Of a stretch of 64,000 bases of DNA, positions 34,788 through 44,180 are shown one piece after another. The stretch is from NCBI GenBank assembly GCA_964613945.1, contig CAZTJC010000018.1:1-64000 (forward strand), written 5' to 3'. The notes below the pieces were generated by a model. The model did not search any database. It saw nothing but the letters and a program-made list of their open reading frames with translations, and was not told the DNA's origin. The stretch comes from JAVVHH01 sp964613945. Its GTDB lineage: Bacteria; Pseudomonadota; Alphaproteobacteria; Acetobacterales; Acetobacteraceae. A program made the translations under genes and the position numbers. How positions within the stretch are numbered: position 1 is the stretch's first letter; every line of letters starts with the position of its first letter.

Positions 34788-36271
34788 TGGCAGACGTTTG
34801 CTTGCTGCTCGAAGGCACCTACCCCTTCGTCTCCGGCGGCGTATCGAGCTGGGTGCATCAATTGCTCCTCGCCCATTCTGATCTGTCGTTCCACCTGGTC
34901 TGTCTGACGCCCGACGATCGGCCGCGCGTTCAGAAATTCCAACCACCCGACAACGTCCGATCGGTGACCTGCATTCCGCTGCAATCCTTGCCGATGGGAC
35001 AGCGAGTGCCGAGCAAGCAGACGCGCGTGGCTGTTGGAGCATTGCTGGAAATCGTCGATCGGCTCCTGCGCGGCGTCGCCACCGTTGATGACCTGACCAG
35101 CTTCGCCAAGCAGGCTGCCGGGCTCGGCGGCTTGGCCGGGCGGACGCTGCTGCTGGACAGTCGCATGGCGTTCGAGACCGTGAAGGCCGGCTACGACCAG
35201 ATCGGGTCGGACTCCTCGTTCCTCGATTTCTTCTGGTCCTGGCGCAGCCTGGCCAGCGCCGTTCTCGCCGTCTTGCTGCCGCCGCTTCCCGACGCGCGCT
35301 GTTACCATGCGGTCTCGACCGGGTTCGCCGGGCTGCTCGGCGCCCGGTTGGCTGCGGCAACCGGGCGCCCGCTGATCCTGACGGAGCACGGCATATACAC
35401 CAACGAACGCCGCATCGAGATCGCCATGGCCGACTGGCTCTACCAGGGCCCGGAGATGTCGTTCGCTCCCCGCAAGGTCAGCCGCGACCTGCGTGATCTC
35501 TGGATCGAGGCGTTTGAAGGTTTCGCCCGCCTCACCTACGCCGCCGCCGACCCGGTGGTCACCCTTTACCGCGGCAACCAACGGCTTCAGCTCCGCGACG
35601 GCGCCACCCCGGCCCGCCTTTCCATTATCCCGAACGGCGTCGACTTCGAGCGCTACGCCGCCGTGGTCCGTGACCCGGCCCCGCGCGCGCCGACCGTCGC
35701 CCTCATCGGCCGCGTCGTCCCGATCAAGGACGTCAAGACATTCATCCGCGCCGTCGGCCTCCTGCGCCGCAGCATCCCCGACGCACGCGGCGAGATCCTC
35801 GGCCCGCTCGAGGAAGACCCGGCCTACGCCCGGGAATGTGCCGCCCTGATCCGTCAACTCGGGCTCGACGACGCCATCACGCTGCACGGCCCGGTGACGG
35901 TACTGGACTGGCTTGCCCGGATCGACGTCTCGGTCCTCACCTCCATTTCAGAGGCGCAACCCCTAACCATCCTCGAAGCCGGCGCCGCCGGCATCCCATG
36001 CATCGCCACCGACGTCGGCGCCTGCCGCGAGATGATCGAGGCGGACCCGCCCGACGAGGAGCCGCTCGCCTCTGGCGGCGCAGTCACGCCGATTGCGAAC
36101 CCGGCGGCAACGGCGAACGCCATGGCGGCGCTCCTCGCCGATCAACGCCGTTGGACCAGCGCCAGCCGCGGCATGCAGGAGCGCGTACGCACGCGTTTCC
36201 TGAAATCCGATTGCGATCGCGCCTACGCGCGTCTCTATGGCCGCGCCATCGAGCGCCGGCTCTCGGCATAG
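34784..36271 (+). CDS. pelF: PelF, cytosolic GT4 glycosyltransferase
   Basis: A 495-residue family 4 glycosyltransferase that polymerises the Pel backbone from UDP-sugars in the cytosol. The N-terminus VCLLLEGTYPFVSGGVSSWV is the PelF hallmark, followed by the acceptor-domain segment LILTEHGIYTNERRIE and the nucleotide-binding domain (PNGVDFERYA, LIGRVVPIKDVKTFIRAV). The EX7E retaining-enzyme motif is SEAQPLTILEAGA. The ATG at 34784 overlaps the pelE stop; a second ATG follows at 34787. The strongest family match in the operon. Confidence 0.95.
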   Translation: MMADVCLLLEGTYPFVSGGVSSWVHQLLLAHSDLSFHLVCLTPDDRPRVQKFQPPDNVRSVTCIPLQSLPMGQRVPSKQTRVAVGALLEIVDRLLRGVATVDDLTSFAKQAAGLGGLAGRTLLLDSRMAFETVKAGYDQIGSDSSFLDFFWSWRSLASAVLAVLLPPLPDARCYHAVSTGFAGLLGARLAAATGRPLILTEHGIYTNERRIEIAMADWLYQGPEMSFAPRKVSRDLRDLWIEAFEGFARLTYAAADPVVTLYRGNQRLQLRDGATPARLSIIPNGVDFERYAAVVRDPAPRAPTVALIGRVVPIKDVKTFIRAVGLLRRSIPDARGEILGPLEEDPAYARECAALIRQLGLDDAITLHGPVTVLDWLARIDVSVLTSISEAQPLTILEAGAAGIPCIATDVGACREMIEADPPDEEPLASGGAVTPIANPAATANAMAALLADQRRWTSASRGMQERVRTRFLKSDCDRAYARLYGRAIERRLSA

Positions 36272-36280
36272 GAGCGCGCA

Positions 36281-37669
36281 ATGGCTGGCATCGGCTTCGT
36301 TCTCCGTCGCCTCACCCGGCGCGACGACCTTTCGGGCGCGTTTCAAGCGTTCACGGCCGCGGCGGCCATTACCTCGGGGCCATGGCTGCTCACCGTGCTG
36401 GCCATCGCCGGCTCTGGGCTCGGCGACGCGCTGGCGAACTCGCCACCGGAATACCAGACGTTCCGGGTCATGCTGTCCTACGATTTCTGCTTCTCGTTGG
36501 TCCTGACGGCGCCGGCGACGACGCTTGCCGCCCGGCTCGTGGCCGACCAGCTCTTCGCCGGCGACGTCGACGAGATCGTGCCGACATTCCTAGCCACCCT
36601 CGCCTTCGCATTGATGCTCCAGATGCCGCTCGCGATCCTCTTTTGGCTGGTTCCGATCGACGTCGGCGGCGCTGCCGCAGCGGCGGCAATCGCGTGCTAC
36701 GCCGCTCTGGTCGCGCTGTGGGTGACCACGGCGTTCCTATCGGTGCTGCGCGATTTCGGCTTCGTCCTGTTGTGCTTCTTGGGCGGCATGATCGTCGCGT
36801 GCGGTGGCTCGCTCATCGCCGGGCAGATGTTCGGAACGGCCGGAATGCTGACCTGTTTCGCCTGCGGCATCGCCGTTGTTGCGTTTGCCGGGATTGGTCG
36901 TTTGCTTCTGCGCTTCCCCTATGGGCCGTTGAAGCTCGGAGCCCTCCTGAGTGCGGCGCGGCGAAATCGAACGCTGTTGTTAATCGGCTTGCTGACCGCG
37001 GCGGCACCTTGGGCAGACAAGTGGATCATGTGGTTCGGCCCATCATCGGAGCGGATGGCGAGCGGGCTGCATCACGCGCCGTTCTACGATAGCGCGATGT
37101 TCCTGGCTTACCTCGCCATGGTACCCGGCTCCGCCGCGTTCTTTGTCATCGCCGAAACTGGTTTTTTCCTGTCCTACCGCCGCTTCTTTGACGAGATCCT
37201 GAGCGGCGCGAGCTTCTCGCGCATCGAAAGTCAGCGGCGCGAGCTGTGTGGCGGCATCGCCGATGCCGGCGTCTCCCTCGTCCTGCTCCAAAGCCTGGTA
37301 ACCGTGACGATCGAGCTTTCCGGTCCGATGCTGGTGCAAGCCGGTGTTTTGACCCCCGTGCAATATCCAATCTTTCGCTTCGGCGTTTTGGGCGCGCAAT
37401 TTCACCTGCTGCTGAACTGTGTTCTGGTCGTGATGAGCTATTTGGACCTGCGCGCCGACCAGATCGCCTGCGCTTCGGTATTCCTCATCCTGAACGCGGC
37501 GCTTACCGCGGCAGCGCTCCTGTTCGGTTCGAACTTCGACGGTTACGGCTACTTTCTCGCGGGCGTCCTCGCTTTCATCTTCGCCGCCGGACTGGCTGCA
37601 CATCGATGCCGCGATCTCATCTACGTGGCGTTCATCCGCAACAACGCCAGCGTTCGCGACGCGCACTGA
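36281..37669 (+). CDS. pelG: PelG, MATE/Wzx-like Pel flippase
   Basis: A 462-residue polytopic protein with about 12 membrane helices. The N-terminus MAGIGFVLRRLTRRDDLSG and the ITSGPWLLTVL, GGMIVACGGSLIAGQ and WADKWIMWFG segments fit PelG, a member of the MOP exporter superfamily that moves the polymer across the inner membrane with PelD, PelE and PelF. The ATG at 36281 has GGAG 7 bp upstream, placed across the pelF stop. A 67-bp gap separates it from the hydrolase gene. Confidence 0.93.
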   Translation: MAGIGFVLRRLTRRDDLSGAFQAFTAAAAITSGPWLLTVLAIAGSGLGDALANSPPEYQTFRVMLSYDFCFSLVLTAPATTLAARLVADQLFAGDVDEIVPTFLATLAFALMLQMPLAILFWLVPIDVGGAAAAAAIACYAALVALWVTTAFLSVLRDFGFVLLCFLGGMIVACGGSLIAGQMFGTAGMLTCFACGIAVVAFAGIGRLLLRFPYGPLKLGALLSAARRNRTLLLIGLLTAAAPWADKWIMWFGPSSERMASGLHHAPFYDSAMFLAYLAMVPGSAAFFVIAETGFFLSYRRFFDEILSGASFSRIESQRRELCGGIADAGVSLVLLQSLVTVTIELSGPMLVQAGVLTPVQYPIFRFGVLGAQFHLLLNCVLVVMSYLDLRADQIACASVFLILNAALTAAALLFGSNFDGYGYFLAGVLAFIFAAGLAAHRCRDLIYVAFIRNNASVRDAH

Positions 37670-37736
37670 CCGCCCCCTTCACTCTTTCTCAACCCTCTCG
37701 CGATATCCTCCATCGCCAGCGGTGCCGGAGCCAGAC

Positions 37737-38603
37737 GTGTCGAACCGAACCAGACCTTTCCTCCACGCGCTGCTCGGTGCCTTGGCGGTCGGCGGTGCGG
37801 CGCCCGCCGTCGCGGAGGAGCCTGCGCGTTTCGTGGTTTACTATGGTCAGGATGCCGCGCCCGACGATTTCGCGCCGTATCGACGCGCCGTTCTGGACGC
37901 CGACCATCACCCCCCGCTCGCGCCACTCAAGGCCAGAGGCGTCGAACTGTTTGGCTACGTCAGCATCGGCGAGGCGGACCAAGCACGGTCCTACCATGGT
38001 GACGTGGCGGCAGCCGGGCTGCTGCTGGGCGCGAACCCGAACTGGCCCGGCGCGCGCTACGTCGATCTGCGCAAACCCGCCTGGCGGACGCTCCTGCTCG
38101 ACCGCATCATCCCGGGCGTTCTCGCTGAGGGTTTCCAGGGCCTGTTCCTGGACACATTGGACGACGCCGCTTTCCTCGAGAACGCCGACCCGGTCGCCAA
38201 TCGCGGCATGATCGGCGCCGGGGCCGCGACAATCCGCGCAATCCGCGCTCGTTTCCCCACGATCCCGCTCATGCTCAATCGGGCCTACGAAGTTGCCGCC
38301 CTCGTGCCGAACGATCTGGAATCGATCTTGGCCGAGAGCATGGCAGGCGATTACGATTTTAGGACCAAGCGATATCGCCTGCGCGCCGGGCCGGATCTGG
38401 CGTGGGGAATGGCGCGCGTCGCCGAATTGCGCGCACTGAACCCGAGCCTCGGCCTTTACTCGCTCGATTACTGGGACCCGAAGGACCCGCGGGGCATCGC
38501 CCGTCTCTATGAGCGGGAACGGCGCGCCGGCTTTGTCCCCTATGTCGCGACAGTCGATCTGCAGACCATCGTTCCCGAACCCCGCGCGAGGGCATCGCGA
38601 TGA
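37737..38603 (+). CDS. pelA: PelA hydrolase half (GH114/GH166-type glycoside hydrolase)
   Basis: A 288-residue exported protein with a signal peptide (cleavage near AVA-E) and a TIM-barrel glycoside hydrolase domain matching the N-terminal hydrolase of PelA. FVVYYGQDA, LFGYVSIGEAD, GLFLDTLDD and ILAESMAGDYDF are family segments; D139 and E200 are the likely catalytic pair. The enzyme cuts partially deacetylated alpha-1,4-GalNAc polymer. It ends just where the reductase-like and deacetylase domains should follow; these come as a separate gene overlapping by 4 bp. GTG 37737 is chosen because GGAG sits 6 bp upstream; GTG 37722 is in frame. Confidence 0.87.
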   Translation: MSNRTRPFLHALLGALAVGGAAPAVAEEPARFVVYYGQDAAPDDFAPYRRAVLDADHHPPLAPLKARGVELFGYVSIGEADQARSYHGDVAAAGLLLGANPNWPGARYVDLRKPAWRTLLLDRIIPGVLAEGFQGLFLDTLDDAAFLENADPVANRGMIGAGAATIRAIRARFPTIPLMLNRAYEVAALVPNDLESILAESMAGDYDFRTKRYRLRAGPDLAWGMARVAELRALNPSLGLYSLDYWDPKDPRGIARLYERERRAGFVPYVATVDLQTIVPEPRARASR

Positions 38604-40855
38604 CCCTTCGCTTGCTGTCCCGGCGGGAGATCCTGCTAGGCAGCGTCGCCGTCATCGCGTCTGGCCGGGGTGCGACCGCAGGGCAGACGAGGGCGGATGC
38701 GGTCATCGTGCCCCGTCGCGTGCTCGCGCTTTACGACGGCTCAATCAGCCCGAATATCAGGATGGCGACGCCGCATGCGTTTGCCGCCATGCCGCTGGAA
38801 TGGCTCGGTTTGACACTCGAGTATCACGACATCCGGGAGGAGCTGCCGCCGATCTGGTCGGACCCGTCTTACCGCGGCGTTCTGAGCTGGTTCTCGGAGC
38901 CGAACCTTTCCGATTTCGCCACTTACGTGACTTGGATCGGTCGAGTTGCCGCCTCGGGCCGTCGTGTGGTGCAGATCGGCGACGCAACCGCGAAGCCCGG
39001 AACGCCGTCAGCCAAGCAGGCGGACCAGTTACGGAACAAGCTCTACACCGCCCTCGGCCTGCGCCCCCTGGGCCAGTGGAGCGACGTGACGCTCGGCGAC
39101 AGCGTGTCCCATCGCGAGATCGCCAGCACCGAATTCGAGTGCCGTTTCGATGCCGGCTTTCCGTCGCACGAACTGTTTGTGCCGGCCCGGCCGGACTGCG
39201 CTTCGTGGCTGGTGATCAAGCGGGCGGACCAAAACCAATCCCTGTCGCACCTGGTCGTCGTCTCTCCAGCAGGCGGCTTTATCGCGCCGGGTTACGCCAC
39301 GAAAGCCGATCCACAGACCGGGATCGAGCAATGGTTCGTCGATCCGTTCGCGTTCTTCGCCGCTGCATTCGGAACCGACGATCTCCCGGCCGCCGACACG
39401 ACGACGCTGTGTGGCAGCCGGATCTACTACAGCCACATCGACGGTGATGGCTGGCGCTCGGTCAGCCAGGTGCGGTCGCCGGGTCGAGCCGCGCCGACGA
39501 ACGCTGAGGTGATCTTGACCTCCGTAATCGCCCCCAATCCAGATCTTCCAGTCACGGTCGCGCCGATCGCCGCCGAGATGGACCCCGAGTTCGCAGGCGA
39601 CCTGCGGGCGATCTCCGCCGCTCGCGGATTGTTCCGCCTCGCCCATGTCGAGGCCGCGACGCACACCTACACGCACCCGTTCCGCTGGGCCTTTTTCAAG
39701 AACTACGACCCGGCGGCCGAAGCGCCATTCCAGGACGCCTACCGCAGCGCGGTAAGCGGTCGCCCCGTCGTAGTCGATGCCTCTGATCCGCCCACTCCTG
39801 GCGCACCCGGTTGCTGCGGCCGAGGTGCCCGTACCGGCCCGACGCCGCCCCGCGCCTTTGGCGGGCGCCCGTTCGACCTGGAGCAAGAGGTCGGTGGTTC
39901 TGTCAAGCTGATCGAAGCCGTCGGAGCTACGTCCAACAAGCGTATTCGCCTGCTGCAATGGCCCGGCGATTGCTCCCCGTTTCCCGCTGCTCTGCGCGTC
40001 GTGGCAGATGCCGGGCTCCTGAACATTAACGGCGGCGACACGCGCTGCGACCGCGAGTTTCCAAGCGTGAGTGCGGTAGCGGCGCTCGGCTTCCGGCGAA
40101 ACGGGCTCACGCAGATCTACGCGTCAAACAGCAGCGAAGAGCTTTATACTGATTTATGGACCGATCGTTACTTTGGATTCCGTGATCTTCCTGAGACGTG
40201 GGACCGAACCGACACACCGCGGCGCTTGAAGCCGTATAATCTTTATTATCACATGTATTCCGGCGAGCGCCGGGCTAGTCTGGACGCCTTGCTGAGCAAC
40301 ATTGCCGCCCTGCGGACGCGAGGGAATTACATTGCCGTGTCGGCCAGCGACTACGCTGCTGCTGCAAATGGCTTCTTCTCAGCCAGCTTCACGCCCGATG
40401 GACCCGCAGCATGGCGGATCCGAGACCGTGGCAGCCTACAGACGATCCGGTTCACCAACGCCAATCAGCGCTCGCTCGATCCGGCAGCATGCATCGGCGT
40501 CCTCGGCGAACGCATCATCAACGGTCATCTCTATATCGCGCTCGATCCAGCCGTGGCCGAACCGCGGGTCGCGCTTGCAGCAAGAAGTGCCAGCACAGTG
40601 AGTAGGCCTCTCTTGTCACACTCATCTTGGGCCGTCAGTCATCTCACTTCCCAGGATAGCCGCTTCTCCTTCAAGGCTCAGGGATATGGCCCAGGAGAGA
40701 TGGTCTGGCGTGTCGTTCCTAATCGGCAATGGACCGTTCGCCTGGCCAGCGATGCCACTGTGGCCCTCAGCGACGCAGATGGGGTGCTGCGCCTTGCCTT
40801 GCCTCAAGTCGCGACGTCGCCGGTCGACGTCCTGGTAGAGTTGATGGTCACGTAA
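38600..40855 (+). CDS. pelA: PelA deacetylase half with own Tat-like signal
   Basis: A 751-residue protein equivalent to the C-terminal two thirds of PelA. It begins with a Tat-like signal (SRREILLGSVAVIAS), so it is exported independently of the hydrolase. A reductase/flavodoxin-like region (about 40-250) is followed by the polysaccharide deacetylase domain: D281 and D283 in SHIDGDGW, H355 and H359 in THTYTHPFRW form the DGD...HxxxH metal site. A C-terminal beta-rich region (about 570-751) corresponds to the carbohydrate-binding-like end of PelA. It removes acetyl groups from the GalNAc polymer in the periplasm. The base composition drops near 40130-40260 (AT-rich by eye). It overlaps the next gene by one base (TAATG). 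Confidence 0.85.
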   Translation: MTLRLLSRREILLGSVAVIASGRGATAGQTRADAVIVPRRVLALYDGSISPNIRMATPHAFAAMPLEWLGLTLEYHDIREELPPIWSDPSYRGVLSWFSEPNLSDFATYVTWIGRVAASGRRVVQIGDATAKPGTPSAKQADQLRNKLYTALGLRPLGQWSDVTLGDSVSHREIASTEFECRFDAGFPSHELFVPARPDCASWLVIKRADQNQSLSHLVVVSPAGGFIAPGYATKADPQTGIEQWFVDPFAFFAAAFGTDDLPAADTTTLCGSRIYYSHIDGDGWRSVSQVRSPGRAAPTNAEVILTSVIAPNPDLPVTVAPIAAEMDPEFAGDLRAISAARGLFRLAHVEAATHTYTHPFRWAFFKNYDPAAEAPFQDAYRSAVSGRPVVVDASDPPTPGAPGCCGRGARTGPTPPRAFGGRPFDLEQEVGGSVKLIEAVGATSNKRIRLLQWPGDCSPFPAALRVVADAGLLNINGGDTRCDREFPSVSAVAALGFRRNGLTQIYASNSSEELYTDLWTDRYFGFRDLPETWDRTDTPRRLKPYNLYYHMYSGERRASLDALLSNIAALRTRGNYIAVSASDYAAAANGFFSASFTPDGPAAWRIRDRGSLQTIRFTNANQRSLDPAACIGVLGERIINGHLYIALDPAVAEPRVALAARSASTVSRPLLSHSSWAVSHLTSQDSRFSFKAQGYGPGEMVWRVVPNRQWTVRLASDATVALSDADGVLRLALPQVATSPVDVLVELMVT

Positions 40856-43800
40856 TGTCGTCAACGATCTCCGGTTCGGCGGCGGCATACTCGGTTCGAC
40901 CGCTTCGCTATCGATCTCTGCAAACGTTGCTGGCACTTACCGTGTTCGGAAGCCTCCTGTGCTCCTACTGGCTGTTGCCGAGCCGATTGGAGCGGGTTTC
41001 GGCGGCATTGGAACGCGGCGATCAACCGGTCGTCGAGCAAGAGTTGACCCGGGCCGCCGAGCACCCGACCGACCCTGGCGAGACTCGTGCATTAGCCGAT
41101 GTCGCATTGACGCTGGGCGAACCGGACGTTGCGGCGGCCATCTTGGAGCAGTCGCTTGCGCAGCAGCCGAACAACCTGACCGCGATGCGCCGACTGCTCG
41201 AAATTCAACGCCAGCGTCATCACATGGGCGATGTCGCTGCTTTGGACGAGCGCATCTATGCGCGCAGCGGCGATCCGGACGCGCTGCGCGAAGCCGCCGA
41301 CATCTATGGCAGCCAGCACCGGACCACCGATCGGATCGAGGCCTTACGGCGCCTCAACGCCATCGGCCGCGCATCCACGGCGGATATCGCGGAACTGGCA
41401 CATCGGTTGTCCGACGCGGCCGGGGGGCGAGAGGCGTCGGTATTGGTAATGGATTGGCTCACCGACCGACCCAAACCGCTGCCGTCTGAAATTGTCGCCT
41501 TGGCTGCAGGGCTTACAGCAGACGCTGAAGATGCCGAGGACATAGCGACCCGCTTGGGAGTGCTGATCGATCGCGCGGGCGAAGCAGGTCCGCTCTATGC
41601 GTTGACCCAGACTTATGCCGAGCGAGGCCATCCCAACCTGTCGCTAGTTGCGGGTCTGGCGCTGAGCGACGCGATGCAGGCCAAACCAGAAGTAGCCCTG
41701 CTCCTGGCACAATTGGAGACGTTGCAAGGGCGGTTCGGAGCGGCAAGGCGCCGTCTCGACGCGGTTTACGCTGCCGGCCAGATACCGCCCGGCGGGTTGA
41801 CGATGCTCGCCGATTTGAGCCTGCAAACTGGAGACATCACTCGGGCGGTGAGCCTGACGGCCGGGATCGGGGTCAGCGAACTGCCCGAAGGCTTCCCGCA
41901 TCGTCTTGTCGACGCCGCCTTTGCGGCGGGCCGGCTGGATGCCCTATCCCACTTGCCGATCGCTCCCATGGCTGCCGCGTCGCCCGGTAGCGCGGCGGTT
42001 GTCGCACTCGCGCAAGGTGACCGCCTGCAAGCTCGGGCATTAGTCCTTCGAGCGTTGGGTGAATCTGCCGATCTGGACGATTTGGGCCCGGCATTCGGCA
42101 GTGTCGTCAGGACATTGGGGATGGAGCACCCAACCATTGCTCGCCTCCTGAGTGCCGCCAAGGCAGGTACGCTCGGTGATCAGGAGCTTTCCCTACTCCT
42201 CGATATCTCGGCAACCTCGCGCGCGGAAATGCCGGCGGTGATGCAGGCGCTGCGAGCGCAGCGAGATCTGACGCCGAGGGCCGGTGTGGTCTGGGCAGGT
42301 GCCGCGGCCCGGGTCGGCAGCGTTCCCGACGTGATCGCGTGGTTGCAAGGACATGCCGGACAGGTCCCGACCGACGCTTTGCTCGCGATACTGCTAGCCG
42401 CAAACGAACGTGGGAGTGGCGAACTGGCGAACGCTGCAGCGGCGATGCTGGTCGGTCGATCGGGCCTACCCGATGATTGGACACCTGCCGAAGTAGCGTG
42501 GAGCGCACAAGCGACCAAGCCGCTGACGATGGCCCGCTTGCGCGAGGGATTGGTACTGCTTGGTGCGCCAGCGGTGAAGGCGGCGGCCAGGAACCGGATC
42601 GTGGCGAACCTGGTCGGGGCGCGTGATTTTACGCGCGTGGCGAAGGCTTTGACCCACACGCCCGACATTGATGGCGCCATCGATTGGCTGGTCGGCATGG
42701 CAAGCCAGGCGCAACCGCCGGACCGCCTGATGGCCCAACTCGGTTTGTTGGCGAACATCGCGCCACATCGATCGCTGCCGCGCCTGGCGCAAGCTTGGGC
42801 AACAGATCCCAGGCATTTGTTGCCGCTTTACCTCGCGGCGCTGATTCGGGATCACCAAACCGATACGGCGCAAAGTGTGGCAACGTCTGGCCTCAAGGGT
42901 CTTCCGGCCAAACAGCAAGATGCGATCCTGTATGACGCGCTGGCTGGCCTGCAACAGGACGACGCATTACCGCTCCTGCGAGTGAGTGCACGATTTGGAC
43001 GTGACGACTGGATCACGGCCTACCAAGAGGCCTTGGCGCACGCTGGTTTACTTGACGAATTGCGCGGCGAGTTGCGGGCCCAGGCGGCAGCTCCGGCGTC
43101 AAATCCAAGCCGAAAGCTGGCGATCGCCTCGCGTCTTGTCGAGTTGAACGACCGGGCCGGCGCGATCGCGATCCTGGAAAAACTCGCGCCAGGTCTGCGG
43201 CCGAACAACCCGGTGGTGGAGCAACTCGTCTTCCTCTGGGGACCTCGCGCAGATCCGGATGCCATCAAATGGGCGCACGACCAAGCTGCTACGGCAACGC
43301 TGTCGGAGTTGCCGAAATGGCTCGAACACATTGCCTATCTCGGCGCTCCACGGGCCGTGATCGAGATCGTGGAAGCCCGGCCCATGATCCTCGGAACGAG
43401 CGCGGCGGCCATCCGCACCTATGGCGCTGCCTTGATCGCAGCAGACGTGCGGAGCAAGCCCAACCTGACGGCTGCCATCGCGACCAACCCGGCGCCCGAA
43501 GTAGCGGATGCGCTGGCGCAACTCGCTCTCGACAGTGGTCAGGCTCATCCGGCCTGGCAAGCATCGCGACAGGCTCTTTCGCGTGCATCGAACGATGGGG
43601 CTACTCTGTTACTGGCGGCGCAAGCATCCGCCTCGGTCCATCGGTCTGCCGAAGCAGCGGCGCTTTACACCAAACTGCTGGCACTCGGCCCCCAGGACCC
43701 GGTCGTGATGATCGATGCCGGCGATGCGATGCTGGCAGCAAAGCAGAACGAGACCGGGCGCCGCGTTCTGGCGGCTGCATTGCTGCGCCTTCCGGCAACT

Positions 43801-43971
43801 CCGACCACCCTCGGAGCCGCGCGCCAGCGGGCCAGAGCCTTGACGCTGCTCAAGCGATCGACTGAAGCGACCGTGTTGCTCACGCAATGGCTTCAACGCT
43901 TTCCGGACGACGACGGCCTCCGGGCAGACCTCCTGCAAATCAAGCTGGACGGAACCGTGTCGGAGCAGTGA
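40855..43971 (+). CDS. pelB: PelB TPR half (membrane anchor plus TPR, no barrel)
   Basis: A 1,038-residue protein: one N-terminal helix (about residues 25-42) and about 980 residues of alpha-helical TPR-like repeats (LADVALTLGEPDVAAAILEQ, GDPDALREAADIYGSQ, RLVELNDRAGAIAILEKL, AALYTKLLALGPQDPVV). PelB TPRs bind PelA and guide the polymer through the periplasm to the outer-membrane barrel. The barrel that ends P. aeruginosa PelB is absent: the chain stops after the last helices, and the barrel is encoded by the first gene of the operon. The ATG at 40855 shares its A with the previous TAA stop. It is the last gene of the operon. Confidence 0.85.
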   Translation: MSSTISGSAAAYSVRPLRYRSLQTLLALTVFGSLLCSYWLLPSRLERVSAALERGDQPVVEQELTRAAEHPTDPGETRALADVALTLGEPDVAAAILEQSLAQQPNNLTAMRRLLEIQRQRHHMGDVAALDERIYARSGDPDALREAADIYGSQHRTTDRIEALRRLNAIGRASTADIAELAHRLSDAAGGREASVLVMDWLTDRPKPLPSEIVALAAGLTADAEDAEDIATRLGVLIDRAGEAGPLYALTQTYAERGHPNLSLVAGLALSDAMQAKPEVALLLAQLETLQGRFGAARRRLDAVYAAGQIPPGGLTMLADLSLQTGDITRAVSLTAGIGVSELPEGFPHRLVDAAFAAGRLDALSHLPIAPMAAASPGSAAVVALAQGDRLQARALVLRALGESADLDDLGPAFGSVVRTLGMEHPTIARLLSAAKAGTLGDQELSLLLDISATSRAEMPAVMQALRAQRDLTPRAGVVWAGAAARVGSVPDVIAWLQGHAGQVPTDALLAILLAANERGSGELANAAAAMLVGRSGLPDDWTPAEVAWSAQATKPLTMARLREGLVLLGAPAVKAAARNRIVANLVGARDFTRVAKALTHTPDIDGAIDWLVGMASQAQPPDRLMAQLGLLANIAPHRSLPRLAQAWATDPRHLLPLYLAALIRDHQTDTAQSVATSGLKGLPAKQQDAILYDALAGLQQDDALPLLRVSARFGRDDWITAYQEALAHAGLLDELRGELRAQAAAPASNPSRKLAIASRLVELNDRAGAIAILEKLAPGLRPNNPVVEQLVFLWGPRADPDAIKWAHDQAATATLSELPKWLEHIAYLGAPRAVIEIVEARPMILGTSAAAIRTYGAALIAADVRSKPNLTAAIATNPAPEVADALAQLALDSGQAHPAWQASRQALSRASNDGATLLLAAQASASVHRSAEAAALYTKLLALGPQDPVVMIDAGDAMLAAKQNETGRRVLAAALLRLPATPTTLGAARQRARALTLLKRSTEATVLLTQWLQRFPDDDGLRADLLQIKLDGTVSEQ

Positions 43972-44031
43972 ACGAGGGCAAGTATGGATGATGACGGCTG
44001 CCGGCTTGCTTGGGTTCTAGGTAGTTTTGCT

Positions 44032-44051
44032 TGAGCCGGTGTTTCGGCTCA
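44032..44051. terminator. Hairpin between pel operon and DadA cluster
   Basis: TGAGCCG and CGGCTCA form a perfect 7-bp stem with a 6-nt loop, 61 bp after the last pel gene. There is no T-run on either strand, so it is a weak terminator candidate. The remaining intergenic sequence up to 44180 shows nothing else. Confidence 0.35.
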
Positions 44052-44180
44052 CCAACGGCGCCACTAGGCTACGAAACCGTCCGGAGATCACGAACGATTA
44101 CTGCTCGCCGGTTACAGATCCAGCCAAACACCTGCTGCCCTCATCTGACGGCCGCACCCCGTCAGCCTTGTTTAAGGCGG

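Noticed and set aside
30759..43971. Cellulose (bcs) or alginate operon
   Set aside because: PelF, PelG, PelD and the PelA-type hydrolase/deacetylase are specific; no cellulose synthase or alginate epimerase is seen.
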